Positions 14,447-22,500 of a stretch of 26,605 nt of DNA are shown here, one piece after another. The stretch spans positions 1 through 26,605 of the forward strand of contig JBFGCT010000037.1 in assembly GCA_041581055.1 (NCBI GenBank), read 5' to 3'. The notes under the pieces were generated by a model, which searched no databases, had not been told where the DNA came from, and worked only from the letters and a program-made list of their open reading frames with translations. The stretch's first letter is position 1, and each line of letters starts with the position of its first letter. The position numbers and the translations under genes were made by a program. Origin of the DNA: JBFGCT01 sp041581055 (lineage in GTDB: Bacteria; Actinomycetota; Acidimicrobiia; Acidimicrobiales; Ilumatobacteraceae).

Positions 14447-16171
14447 TCAATCGTGCTGTCGCTCGAAGGCCGCCAAGACCGCCTTCAGCGAGGCGGTCGT
14501 GATGTTGGCGTCGGTGCCGACGCCCCACCGCACCTGCTGGTCGCCGCGCACCGACTCGATGTAGGCGACGGCCGTCGTGTCGGCGCCCTGCCCGATCGCG
14601 TGCTCCGCGTAGTCGATGACGTCGAAGTCGCCGCCGACGTCGTCGCCGAACCCCTCGACCAGCGCGTGCACGAACGCCTCGACCGGCCCCTCGCCCTCGC
14701 CGTGGATCCAGGTCGGCTGGCCCTTGACCTCGACGTGCGCCTGGATCGTCGTGTGGCCCTTGCCGTCGACGGTCCTCGTGTGCAGCTCGTGGCTCGCCAG
14801 CGCGTACACGGGCTCCACCGGCAGGTACTCGGTCTGGAACTGGTCCCACATCACCACGGGGCTGATCTCGGTGCCCGAGTCCTCGGTGATGTGCTGGATC
14901 GTGCGGGAGAACTCGATCTGCAGCCGGCGCGGCAGGTCGAAGCCGTGCTCGGTCTTCATCACGTAGGCCACGCCCCCCTTGCCGGACTGGCTGTTGACGC
15001 GGATGACCGCCTCGTACGACCGGCCGACGTGCTTCGGGTCGATCGGCAGGTAGGGCACACCCCACTCGGCGTAGTCGCCCGTCCGCGGGTCGCGCCGGGC
15101 GTCGAGCGCGTCGAAGCCCTTCTTGATCGCGTCCTGGTGGCTGCCGGAGAACGCGGTGTAGACCAGGTCGCCGACATACGGGTGGCGGGGGCCGACCGGG
15201 AGCCGGTTGCAGTACTCGGCGGTTCGCCGCAGCTTGTCGATGTCGGTGATGTCGAGCTCGGGGTCGACCCCGTTCATGAACAGGTTCATCGCCAGGTTGA
15301 CGACGTCGACGTTGCCGGTCCGCTCGCCGTTGCCGAACAGCGTGCCCTCGACCCGGTCGGCGCCGCCCATCACGCCGAACTCGGCGGCGGCCACCGCGCA
15401 GCCGCGGTCGTTGTGCGGGTGCAGCGACACGATGACGGACTCGCGGTCGCGGATCGTGCGGCCGAACCACTCGATCACGTCGCCATAGACGTTGGGCGAG
15501 TAGCACTCGACCGTCGCCGGCAGGTTGAGGATGATCGGCTGGTCGGGCGTCGGAGCGATGACGTCCATGACGGCCTCGCAGACCTCGATCGTGTAGTCCG
15601 GCTCGGTCAGGGTGAAGCTCTCCGGGCTGTACTCGTAGCGGATCGCCGACCCGTCGAGCCCCGCCTCCAGCTCCTTGCACTTCCGGGCGCCGTCCACGGC
15701 CACGTCGCGGATTCCGTCCTTGTCGAGTCCGAACACCACCTCGCGCTGGAGCGGGTTGGTCGAGTTGTAGAAGTGGACGATCGCCCGCGGCACGCCGGCC
15801 AACCCCTCGTAGGTGCGCTCGATCAGCTCGGGCCGGCACTGGGTCAGCACCTGGATCCAGACGTCGTCGGGGATCAGGTCCTCCTCGATCAGCTTGCGCA
15901 GGAAGTCGAAGTCCGGCTGGCTCGCCGACGGGAAGCCGACCTCGATCTCCTTGAAGCCCATCGCCACGAGCTCCTCGAACATCCGCAGCTTGCGCACGGG
16001 GTCCATCGGGTCGATCAGCGCCTGGTTGCCGTCGCGCAGGTCGACCGAGCACCAGATCGGCGCCTTGTCGATCACCCGGCCGGGCCAGGTCCGGTCCTCG
16101 AGAACGATCGGGACGAACGGCGCGTAATGCTCGTAGGGCATCTTGTTCGGGGTGGCGGGTTGGGGAGGCAT
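14447..16171 (-). CDS. leuA: 2-Isopropylmalate synthase
   Basis: A 574-residue enzyme making the first committed step of leucine synthesis from 2-oxoisovalerate and acetyl-CoA. Typical features are WCSVDLRDGNQAL (catalytic Arg, metal-binding Asp), the metal ligands in SLHPHNDRG, GNGERTGN, and a C-terminal LeuA dimer/allosteric domain beginning near residue 450. The N-terminal extension and DPMDPVRK motif place it in the LeuA2-type group common in actinobacteria. The ATG at 16171 is preceded by AGGAG on the minus strand with good spacing. A leader peptide with four Leu codons and a terminator lie just upstream. Confidence 0.96.
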   Translation of the reverse strand: MPPQPATPNKMPYEHYAPFVPIVLEDRTWPGRVIDKAPIWCSVDLRDGNQALIDPMDPVRKLRMFEELVAMGFKEIEVGFPSASQPDFDFLRKLIEEDLIPDDVWIQVLTQCRPELIERTYEGLAGVPRAIVHFYNSTNPLQREVVFGLDKDGIRDVAVDGARKCKELEAGLDGSAIRYEYSPESFTLTEPDYTIEVCEAVMDVIAPTPDQPIILNLPATVECYSPNVYGDVIEWFGRTIRDRESVIVSLHPHNDRGCAVAAAEFGVMGGADRVEGTLFGNGERTGNVDVVNLAMNLFMNGVDPELDITDIDKLRRTAEYCNRLPVGPRHPYVGDLVYTAFSGSHQDAIKKGFDALDARRDPRTGDYAEWGVPYLPIDPKHVGRSYEAVIRVNSQSGKGGVAYVMKTEHGFDLPRRLQIEFSRTIQHITEDSGTEISPVVMWDQFQTEYLPVEPVYALASHELHTRTVDGKGHTTIQAHVEVKGQPTWIHGEGEGPVEAFVHALVEGFGDDVGGDFDVIDYAEHAIGQGADTTAVAYIESVRGDQQVRWGVGTDANITTASLKAVLAAFERQHD

Positions 16172-16222
16172 GGGTTTCTCCTGTCGGGGAGGGCGGCGAG
16201 TTGGTCGAACGGAACGGGGTCG

Positions 16223-16250
16223 AAAAAGCAAGAACCCCCCGGCCGGGAGG
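16223..16250 (-). terminator. Attenuator terminator in the leuA leader
   Basis: On the minus strand a GC-rich stem (CCTCCC / GGGGGG around a GGCC loop; an alternative CCCCCC arm lies a few bases earlier) is followed by TTCTTGCTTTTT. It lies 52 nt before the leuA start, after the leader peptide. The U-rich run makes it the clearest intrinsic terminator in the window. Confidence 0.75.
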
Positions 16251-16259
16251 GCGGGGGGC

Positions 16260-16316
16260 GGGCGAACGCGGGTATGGGAGCGCTCGCCCTACGTAAGAAG
16301 GAGCAGTCCCGCGTTC
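16260..16316 (-). promoter_or_regulatory. Competing RNA pairings of the leuA attenuator
   Basis: Two pairings share one segment. GAACGCGGG inside the leader-peptide codons (plus-strand 16308-16316) is exactly complementary to CCCGCGTTC after the leader stop (16264-16272). GGGCGAGCG just after the stop (16281-16289) can pair with CGTTCGCCC (16260-16268) with one G-U. Both cannot form together, as expected of a ribosome-controlled attenuator. Confidence 0.65.
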
Positions 16317-16327
16317 AACATCGTCAT
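16289..16327 (-). CDS. leuA leader peptide (12 residues, Leu-Leu-Leu-Leu)
   Basis: The minus strand reads MTMLNAGLLLLT then TAG. The four successive leucine codons CTG-CTC-CTT-CTT lie at 16295-16306, with one more Leu (TTG) earlier. GAGGTG lies about 9 nt before the first ATG; the inner ATG at 16321 is an alternative start. The run of Leu codons, the alternative RNA stems and the terminator before leuA together make a classic amino-acid attenuator. Ribosome-mediated leuA attenuation is known in actinobacteria, so the mechanism is established; the assignment here is from sequence only. Confidence 0.82.
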   Translation of the reverse strand: MTMLNAGLLLLT

Positions 16328-16372
16328 CAACCTAACACCTCATCGGTCCGCCGCCAATGCCACTTGAGGCAG

Positions 16373-16612
16373 ACGCCTCGCGGGACGGCGATCAGCGACG
16401 CGCCTGGCTCGGCGTCGACCGCTGCGGCCGACAACCTCGGCCGCGGTCGGCGTCGACACAGACACCGTTGGCGCAGCCGCCATCGCGGCAGCCAGCAACA
16501 AGCCGATCATTCTCATCCCGTCCCCTCGTCTCACCACGCAGCGTGCCCGCCCGGCTCGGGGGACCCGCAGGGCCAGTTACCGCGCCACCGGCCCGGTACG
16601 CTGGCGCACAAC
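16373..16612. other. Divergent intergenic region between leuA and the helicase gene
   Basis: No gene is supported. It should hold the promoters of both divergent transcripts. Visible elements are a 10-bp direct repeat CGGCGTCGAC (16410-16419 and 16448-16457) enclosing an inverted repeat GCGGCCGA / TCGGCCGC (16424-16431 and 16437-16444). TACGCT at 16597-16602 could be a -10 element lying 10 nt before the helicase ATG. Confidence 0.45.
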
Positions 16613-17917
16613 ATGACAGATCAAGCAGCTCGGCGAGGAGCGCCTCGCCGTCGGCGGAGTCCGCGTCGCCCATCGGGTCAATCCCACGATGGCGGACACG
16701 TCAACACGTCGAATCTCACCACGACCAACATCCTTCCCCCGGTACAGGCGCCGACCGGGTTCTTCGAGCTCGGTGTCCCCGAACGGATCGACGAGGGCCT
16801 CGCCGCGTGCGGGTTCGCCCAGCCGTTCGCCATCCAGACCGAGGCGATCCCCGTCGCCATGTTGGGCAAGGACGTGTGCGGCCGGGCGCAGACCGGCTCG
16901 GGCAAGACGCTGGCGTTCGGCGTGCCGATGCTCGCCCGGATCACCGACGTCGCCGAGCCGCGGCGGCCGCTGGGCCTCGTGCTCGTCCCGACGCGCGAGC
17001 TGGCCGTGCAGGTCGCCGAGGTGCTCCAGCCGGTCGCCAAGCACGCCGGGATGACGGTGCTGCCCGTGTACGGCGGCGCCTCCCGGCATCACCAGATCGA
17101 GGAGCTGGCCAAGGGCGTGGAGATCGTGATCGCCACCCCGCTGCGGCTGATCGACCTCCTCAAGTCCGGCGAGTGCGACGTCGGCGACTGCCAGATCGTG
17201 ACGCTCGACGAGGCCGACCGGATGGCCGACGACGGGTTCACCCCCCAGGTCGAGTGGATCCTGCGCCACTGCACCGGCCGCAACCAGACGATGCTCTTCT
17301 CGGCCACGCTCGACGGCGACGTCGGCCACCTGATCCGCCACTACCAGACCGATCCGGAGACCGTCGCCATCGACGACTCGACCGACACCGTCGGCACGAT
17401 GCACCACCTGTTCCTCGCCGCGCACCACATGGACAAGGACAGGGTGATCGGCGCGATCGGCACCAGCATCCCCAAGATCCTCGTGTTCTGCCAGACGAAG
17501 CGGGCCTGCGACCGGGTCTCCCGGAACCTGCAAGACCTGGGCATCAACGCGTCGGCGATTCACGGCGACATGCAGCAGAGCGGGCGCGAGCGGGCGATGC
17601 GCCGCTTCGCCGAGGGCGACCTCTCGATCCTCGTCGCCACCGACGTCGCCGCCCGCGGCATCGACATCGACGACATCGGCGCGGTGATCCACTACCAGCC
17701 GGCCAAGGACGTGAAGGACTACCTCCACCGGTCCGGGCGCACGGCGCGCGCCGGGCGCGACGGCTGGGCGGTCACGCTCGTCGAGTACAACCAGCACACC
17801 CAGGTTCGGATCCTGCAGCGCGGGATGCGGCTGCCGAACGAGAAGCCGATCGAGGTCTTCTCCAACGACTCGCGGCTGCTCCACCTCGGCGACTTCGAAG
17901 CAGACCTGACGGTGTGA
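16613..17917 (+). CDS. DEAD-box ATP-dependent RNA helicase
   Basis: The 434-residue protein has a basic N-terminal tail (RRGAPRRRRSPRR) and a complete helicase core: Q motif (FAQPFAIQTEAIP), motif I AQTGSGKT (92-99), Ia PTRELA, II DEAD (199-202), III SAT (230-232), V ATDVAARGID and VI HRSGRTARAG (from H372). Such proteins remodel RNA in ribosome assembly or mRNA decay. Motif Ib reads TPLR and not the usual TPGR. The C-terminus is short, without a DbpA-type RNA-binding domain. The start is the only in-frame ATG before the core and has no clear Shine-Dalgarno, so translation may be leaderless. A strong hairpin follows the stop. Confidence 0.92.
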   Translation: MTDQAARRGAPRRRRSPRRPSGQSHDGGHVNTSNLTTTNILPPVQAPTGFFELGVPERIDEGLAACGFAQPFAIQTEAIPVAMLGKDVCGRAQTGSGKTLAFGVPMLARITDVAEPRRPLGLVLVPTRELAVQVAEVLQPVAKHAGMTVLPVYGGASRHHQIEELAKGVEIVIATPLRLIDLLKSGECDVGDCQIVTLDEADRMADDGFTPQVEWILRHCTGRNQTMLFSATLDGDVGHLIRHYQTDPETVAIDDSTDTVGTMHHLFLAAHHMDKDRVIGAIGTSIPKILVFCQTKRACDRVSRNLQDLGINASAIHGDMQQSGRERAMRRFAEGDLSILVATDVAARGIDIDDIGAVIHYQPAKDVKDYLHRSGRTARAGRDGWAVTLVEYNQHTQVRILQRGMRLPNEKPIEVFSNDSRLLHLGDFEADLTV

Positions 17918-17941
17918 CCGTTGGTGTCTGACACCGACGGT
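17917..17941 (+). terminator. Hairpin at the helicase stop codon
   Basis: ACCGTTGGTGT and ACACCGACGGT pair over 11 bp with one G-U and a 3-nt loop, starting at the last base of the stop codon. No U-tract follows. It may be a U-less terminator, and it overlaps a possible -35 for the next gene. Confidence 0.55.
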
Positions 17942-17950
17942 CCGTAACGT
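17921..17950 (+). promoter_or_regulatory. Probable promoter of the M20 peptidase gene (leaderless)
   Basis: TTGGTG (17921-17926), an 18-bp spacer and TAACGT (17945-17950) resemble a housekeeping promoter. The ATG at 17958 lies 7 nt after the -10, so the message would begin at the start codon. No Shine-Dalgarno is present, which agrees with leaderless translation. Confidence 0.5.
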
Positions 17951-17957
17951 TCGGCAA

Positions 17958-19373
17958 ATGGACACCGAGCTCGTCGCCGAGCGCTGCAACGACAACTGGG
18001 ACGGCATCATCCCGGTCCTCGAGGACTACATCGCGATCCCCAACGTCTCGCCGGACTTCGATCCGCAGTGGCGCGAGCACGGCCACATGGCCGACGCCGT
18101 CCAACTGATCGCCGAGTGGAGTCGGGCCCGCCGGATCCCCGGCCTGTCCGTGGAGGTCCACGAGTTGGCGGGGCGCACGCCGATGATCGTGATGGAGGTT
18201 CCGCCGACCGGATCCGGATCGGCCGCCGACACCGTCCTGCTCTACGGCCATCTCGACAAGCAGCCCGAGATGGAGGGATGGCGCGACGGGCTCGGCCCGT
18301 GGACGCCGGTGCTGGAGGGCGACCGGCTGTACGGGCGGGGCGGGGCCGACGACGGCTACGCCGCGTTCGCCAGCCTGAGCGCGATCGAGGCCGTCCACGC
18401 CGCGGGGGGCTCCCACACGCGGCTGGTCGTGCTGATCGAGGCGGGCGAGGAGTCGGGCTCCCCCGACCTCCCGGCCTACGTCGAGGCGCTCGCCGACCGG
18501 ATCGGCGACCCGACGCTCGTCGTCTGCCTCGACTCGGGCTGCATCGACTACGACCGCCTGTGGGTGACCACGTCGCTGCGCGGGCTGGTGTCGGGCGTGC
18601 TGACCGTCGACATCGTCACCGCTGGTCTGCACTCCGGCGACGCGTCGGGCATGGTGCCCTCGACGTTCCGCATCGTGCGCCAACTCCTCGACCGCGTCGA
18701 GGATCCGGTCACCGGCGCGCCGCGCCTCGACGAGCTGCGCGTCGAGATTCCCGCCGACCGTGTGCGCGAGGCGCAGGCGACCGCGGCGGAGATCGGGTCG
18801 ATCGCCGACCGCTACCCGTTCGTCGACGACGCCGAGCCGACCACCCACGACCCGGCCGGTCAGCTCCTCGCCCGCACGTGGCACGCCACGTTGTGCGTGA
18901 CCGGCGCCGACGGGTTGCCGCCGACGTCGCGGGCGGGCAACGTGCTGCGGCCGCGCACCGCGCTCAAGCTGTCGTTCCGGCTGCCGCCGACCTGCGATCC
19001 GGCGCTGGCCACGGCGGCGATCACCGAGGCCCTCGAGTCCCATCCGCCCTACGGCGCGACGGTCACGTTCGACCGGGTCGAGGTCGGGCCGGGCTGGAAC
19101 GCCCCGCCGATGGCGCCCTGGCTGACCGCCGCGCTCGACGCGGCGTCGACGGCGACGTTCGGCGAGCCGGCCCGCACGTTCGGCGAGGGCGGGTCGATCC
19201 CGTTCATGGGCATGCTCGGCGAGCGTTTCCCCTCCGCCCAGTTCGTGATCAGCGGGGTGCTCGGCCCCGACGCCAACGCCCACGGGCCCAACGAGTACCT
19301 CCACCTGCCGACCGCCCGGCGCCTGACGATGGCCGTCGCCCACCTGCTCGACGCCCACGCCACCCGCCGCTGA
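17958..19373 (+). CDS. M20-family metallopeptidase (dipeptidase type)
   Basis: A 471-residue dizinc peptidase of the M20/CNDP type. The ligands are all present: H98 and D100 in YGHLDKQP, bridging D131 in GGADDGY, general base E164 and ligand E165 in EAGEESGS, D192 in CLDSG, and H442 in NAHGPNEY. The lid/dimerisation domain lies between about 210 and 390. There is no signal peptide, so it acts in the cytoplasm, probably on dipeptides or N-acylated amino acids. It is followed by the regulated GH16 gene but separated by a promoter region, so the two are likely unrelated. Confidence 0.92.
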   Translation: MDTELVAERCNDNWDGIIPVLEDYIAIPNVSPDFDPQWREHGHMADAVQLIAEWSRARRIPGLSVEVHELAGRTPMIVMEVPPTGSGSAADTVLLYGHLDKQPEMEGWRDGLGPWTPVLEGDRLYGRGGADDGYAAFASLSAIEAVHAAGGSHTRLVVLIEAGEESGSPDLPAYVEALADRIGDPTLVVCLDSGCIDYDRLWVTTSLRGLVSGVLTVDIVTAGLHSGDASGMVPSTFRIVRQLLDRVEDPVTGAPRLDELRVEIPADRVREAQATAAEIGSIADRYPFVDDAEPTTHDPAGQLLARTWHATLCVTGADGLPPTSRAGNVLRPRTALKLSFRLPPTCDPALATAAITEALESHPPYGATVTFDRVEVGPGWNAPPMAPWLTAALDAASTATFGEPARTFGEGGSIPFMGMLGERFPSAQFVISGVLGPDANAHGPNEYLHLPTARRLTMAVAHLLDAHATRR

Positions 19374-19406
19374 GCCGTCTTCCGCGCCACGGATCGAAGA
19401 TTCGGC

Positions 19407-19435
19407 TTGCGCTCAGTGATGTAAGCGGTTACATT
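19407..19435 (+). promoter_or_regulatory. Probable promoter of the GH16 gene
   Basis: TTGCGC (19407-19412), a 17-bp spacer and TACATT (19430-19435) fit a housekeeping promoter. The first LacI-type operator covers the end of the spacer and most of the -10; the second lies across the expected start of transcription and just after it. Confidence 0.6.
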
Positions 19436-19457
19436 ACTACCACTGCAAGCGATTACA
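19420..19457. promoter_or_regulatory. Pair of LacI-family operators before the GH16 gene
   Basis: TGTAAGCGGTTACA (19420-19433) and TGCAAGCGATTACA (19444-19457) are 14-bp near-palindromes with the central CG typical of LacI-family sites. Their centres are 24 bp apart. The sequence differs from the TGGGAGCGCTCCCA sites further right, so a different regulator is expected. Confidence 0.75.
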
Positions 19458-19530
19458 TCGCACTGCGTGCAGCCGGTCGGTCACGGTGGGAGGGGCCTCG
19501 GCGGAACTCGATCGAACAAGGGGAATCAAG

Positions 19531-22500
19531 ATGCGTTCACGTACTCGTACGCCATTGCGCCTGGCGCTCGCCGCGGCGCTCGCCGGCGGCACCCTCGTCG
19601 CCGCCCAGTCGACGTCGAGCGCGGTGCCGCCCGCGTCCGAGGTCAGCGGGATCGACGACTTCGAGGACAACAACGCCGGCGACTGGATCTTCTTCGGCGG
19701 CAACGCCGCCGGCGGCGGCGGGGGAACCGCCGACGACCGCCCGCGAGAGGGCGCGTACTACTTCAGCACCGGCTGGGGCGGCAACGGCACGGCGAGCGGC
19801 TTCTACGGCGGCGCGTTCAAGAACTTCGACAACGCCGGTCAGGTCGCGGTTCCCGCCGACCCCTGGTTCAACGTCTGGATCTACCAGCAGAGCGACACGA
19901 CCGTCGACCAGTACACGCTCGAACTCACGCTGCGCGAGGACACCGACGGCGACGGCTGGACGTCCGGCGCCGAGGATTCGATCGGGCTCGACACGACGTT
20001 CACGACCTCCGACTTCGACGACCGCTGGAAGCTGCTCAGCGCGCCGTTGAGCAGCTTCGCCGACCGCGGGACGGGTGGCAACGGCGTCTTCGACGGCAAC
20101 CTCGACGAGGTCGTCATCGTGTTCGGCGGTGTCCAGGGCGCCGCCGGATCGGTGATCGAGATCGACTTCGACCAGTTCGTCCTCACCCCCGACGGCCCGC
20201 TGGCGTTCGACGACATGGAGCACGGCGACCCGTTCGGCAACGGCTGGTTCTCGTTCAACGGCAACGTCGGCGGCGGCGGCATCGGCCCGAACGGGGCCGA
20301 CCTTCCTCCCGCCAACGGTGGGGCGTTCTCGCTGCAGACCGGCTGGGGTTCGGGTGGCGCGGCGGGCTTCTTCGGCGGGTTCGGGCGGGCCAACCCGACC
20401 GACCTGTCGGGCACCGACCACTTCAACTTCTGGATCAACCCCGACGCCGGCCAGGACTACACGCTGGAGGTCAACCTCCAGGAGGACGACAACGGCGACA
20501 GGACGATCAACCAACCCGACGACGACGAGTTCCAATACAACTGTGTGGTCGGTCCGTCCGGACCCTGCGCGGTGGCCGGCGGCGGGTGGCAGCTCGTGTC
20601 GATCCCGCTCGGCGACTTCTTCGACGACAACTCGTTCCTCTTCGGGGGCAACGGGGTGCTCGACGCCGTCCCGCCCGCCGCCGGCGGCAACGGCGAGCTG
20701 ATCAACGTCGTGGTGGCCGTGGTCTCCAACACCGGCGCCGACGTCACCTTCCGCACCGACTACTGGGCCTTCACCAACGGGCCCCTGGGCCACCGGTTGG
20801 TCGACGACTTCGAGTCCGGGCTCCCGTTCGGCTCGGCGAGCCCGAACGGCGAACTGATCGGCTTCTACACGTTCCAGGGCGACGGCACGGTGGCCATCTC
20901 GACCGCGTCGACTCCGCCCGCGCCGCCGCTGACCGCGGCGGGATCGCCCAACAACGTGATGCAGATGGACGTCGACGTGTCGTCGTTCGCCGGGTACATC
21001 CACGCCTTCGAGAACCCGGCCGTCGACGCGTGGGTCACCCAGGACTGGTCGACCAGCGTCGGCATCTCGTTGTGGATGTTCGGCACCGGCTCGGGAACCC
21101 AGATGTTCATCGACATCCTCGACAACCGGAACCCGGGTTCGACGTCCGACGACGCCGAGCGGTGGACGGTTCCGTTCGTCGACGACTTCACCGGTTGGCA
21201 GCGGCTCGAGTTCCCGTTCTCGTCCTTCGTCCGCAAGGAGATCGGCAACAGCGCGCCGAACGACGGCCTCGGGCTGTTCCAGATGCACGGTTACGCGCTC
21301 GGCACGCTCGGCACCGGCGGACCGCTGACGGTCTACTTCGACGAGGTGAAGCTCTACGGCATCGCCGAGCCGCCCGAGCTGGCGGTCAACTTCTCGAAGC
21401 AGAACACGTTCATCGAGGAGGGCACGACGGGTGACGTGGGGGTCAAGCTCAACCGCCCGATGGGCCCCGACGACCCGGCCGAGGTGACGATCGACTTCGC
21501 CACCGAGCGCGCCAACGCCGTGCCCGGCGAAGAGTTCACGCCGACCAGCGGCACGCTGACGTTCGTCAACGGCGGGCCGAGCGAGCTGTTCTTCCCCGTC
21601 GAGACCTTCGACGACACCAAGTTCGAGGGCGACGAGCAGATCGTGATTCGCCTGACCAACCCGGTCGACGTCGACCGCGGCGCGCTCTTCCAGGGTTCGG
21701 CGCTGATCGCCGACAACGACCCGTTCGACCCCAAGCTGCTCGACGACTTCGAGCAGGGCGCGTTCCTGTGGGACACCGAGGGGCCGGTCGAGCTCGACGC
21801 GGTCCGCACCGAGAGCACCGACCCCGACGCCCGGCCCGGGCAGGACGCGGTCGAGAACGTCGGCGTGGCGACCGTTCCGGTGAACGTCGACATCGACGTC
21901 GACGGGCCGGTCTGCAACTCGGGCAACGGGGTGGTCCCGATCGAGCTGCTCAGCACGCCGACCTTCGACGCCACGACCGTCGACCACACGACGGTCACCC
22001 TCGGCGGCGCGTCCGAGACCCACGTCGACAAGAAGACCGGCGTCGCCCTGCGCCACGTCGACGACGTCAACGGCGACGGGCTCGACGACCTCGTGTTCCA
22101 CTTCCGCTACGACGAGACCGGTCTGCCCTGCGACCCGCAGGTGCTGCCGTTCGCGGGTCTGACCTTCGGCGGCCAGCTGGTCACGAACCTCGAGACCGAC
22201 GCGGCGCTGATCCGCGACTTCCCGATCGGTCAGGACTGGACCGGCACCGAGCGCCTCGATTTCTGGTACTACGGCGCCGGCGGCGGCGAGGAGATCACCG
22301 TCACGCTGAAGGACAACCGCGCCCCCGACCCCGGCCCGTCCGGCTGGGAGCTGGCGTGGAGCGACGAGTTCGACGAGCCGGCGGGCAGCCCGCCGAACCC
22401 GGCCAACTGGGCCTACGAGATCGGCGACACGACCCCCGACGGCAAGAACGGCTGGGGCAACGAGGAGCTGCAGTACTACACCGACGATCCCGCCAACGCG

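Noticed and set aside
16275..16288. CebR-like box TGGGAGCGCTCGCC in the leuA leader
   Set aside because: It differs from the box at two positions on one side and is explained by the attenuator stem sequences.
16340..16537. 65-residue minus-strand frame with a signal-peptide-like hydrophobic stretch
   Set aside because: It overlaps the leuA leader region, the rest is Arg-rich as in shadow frames, and no ribosome-binding site stands out.
14453..16612. Long plus-strand frame running into the helicase gene
   Set aside because: It is antisense to leuA and has no recognisable domain; the helicase starts at 16613.
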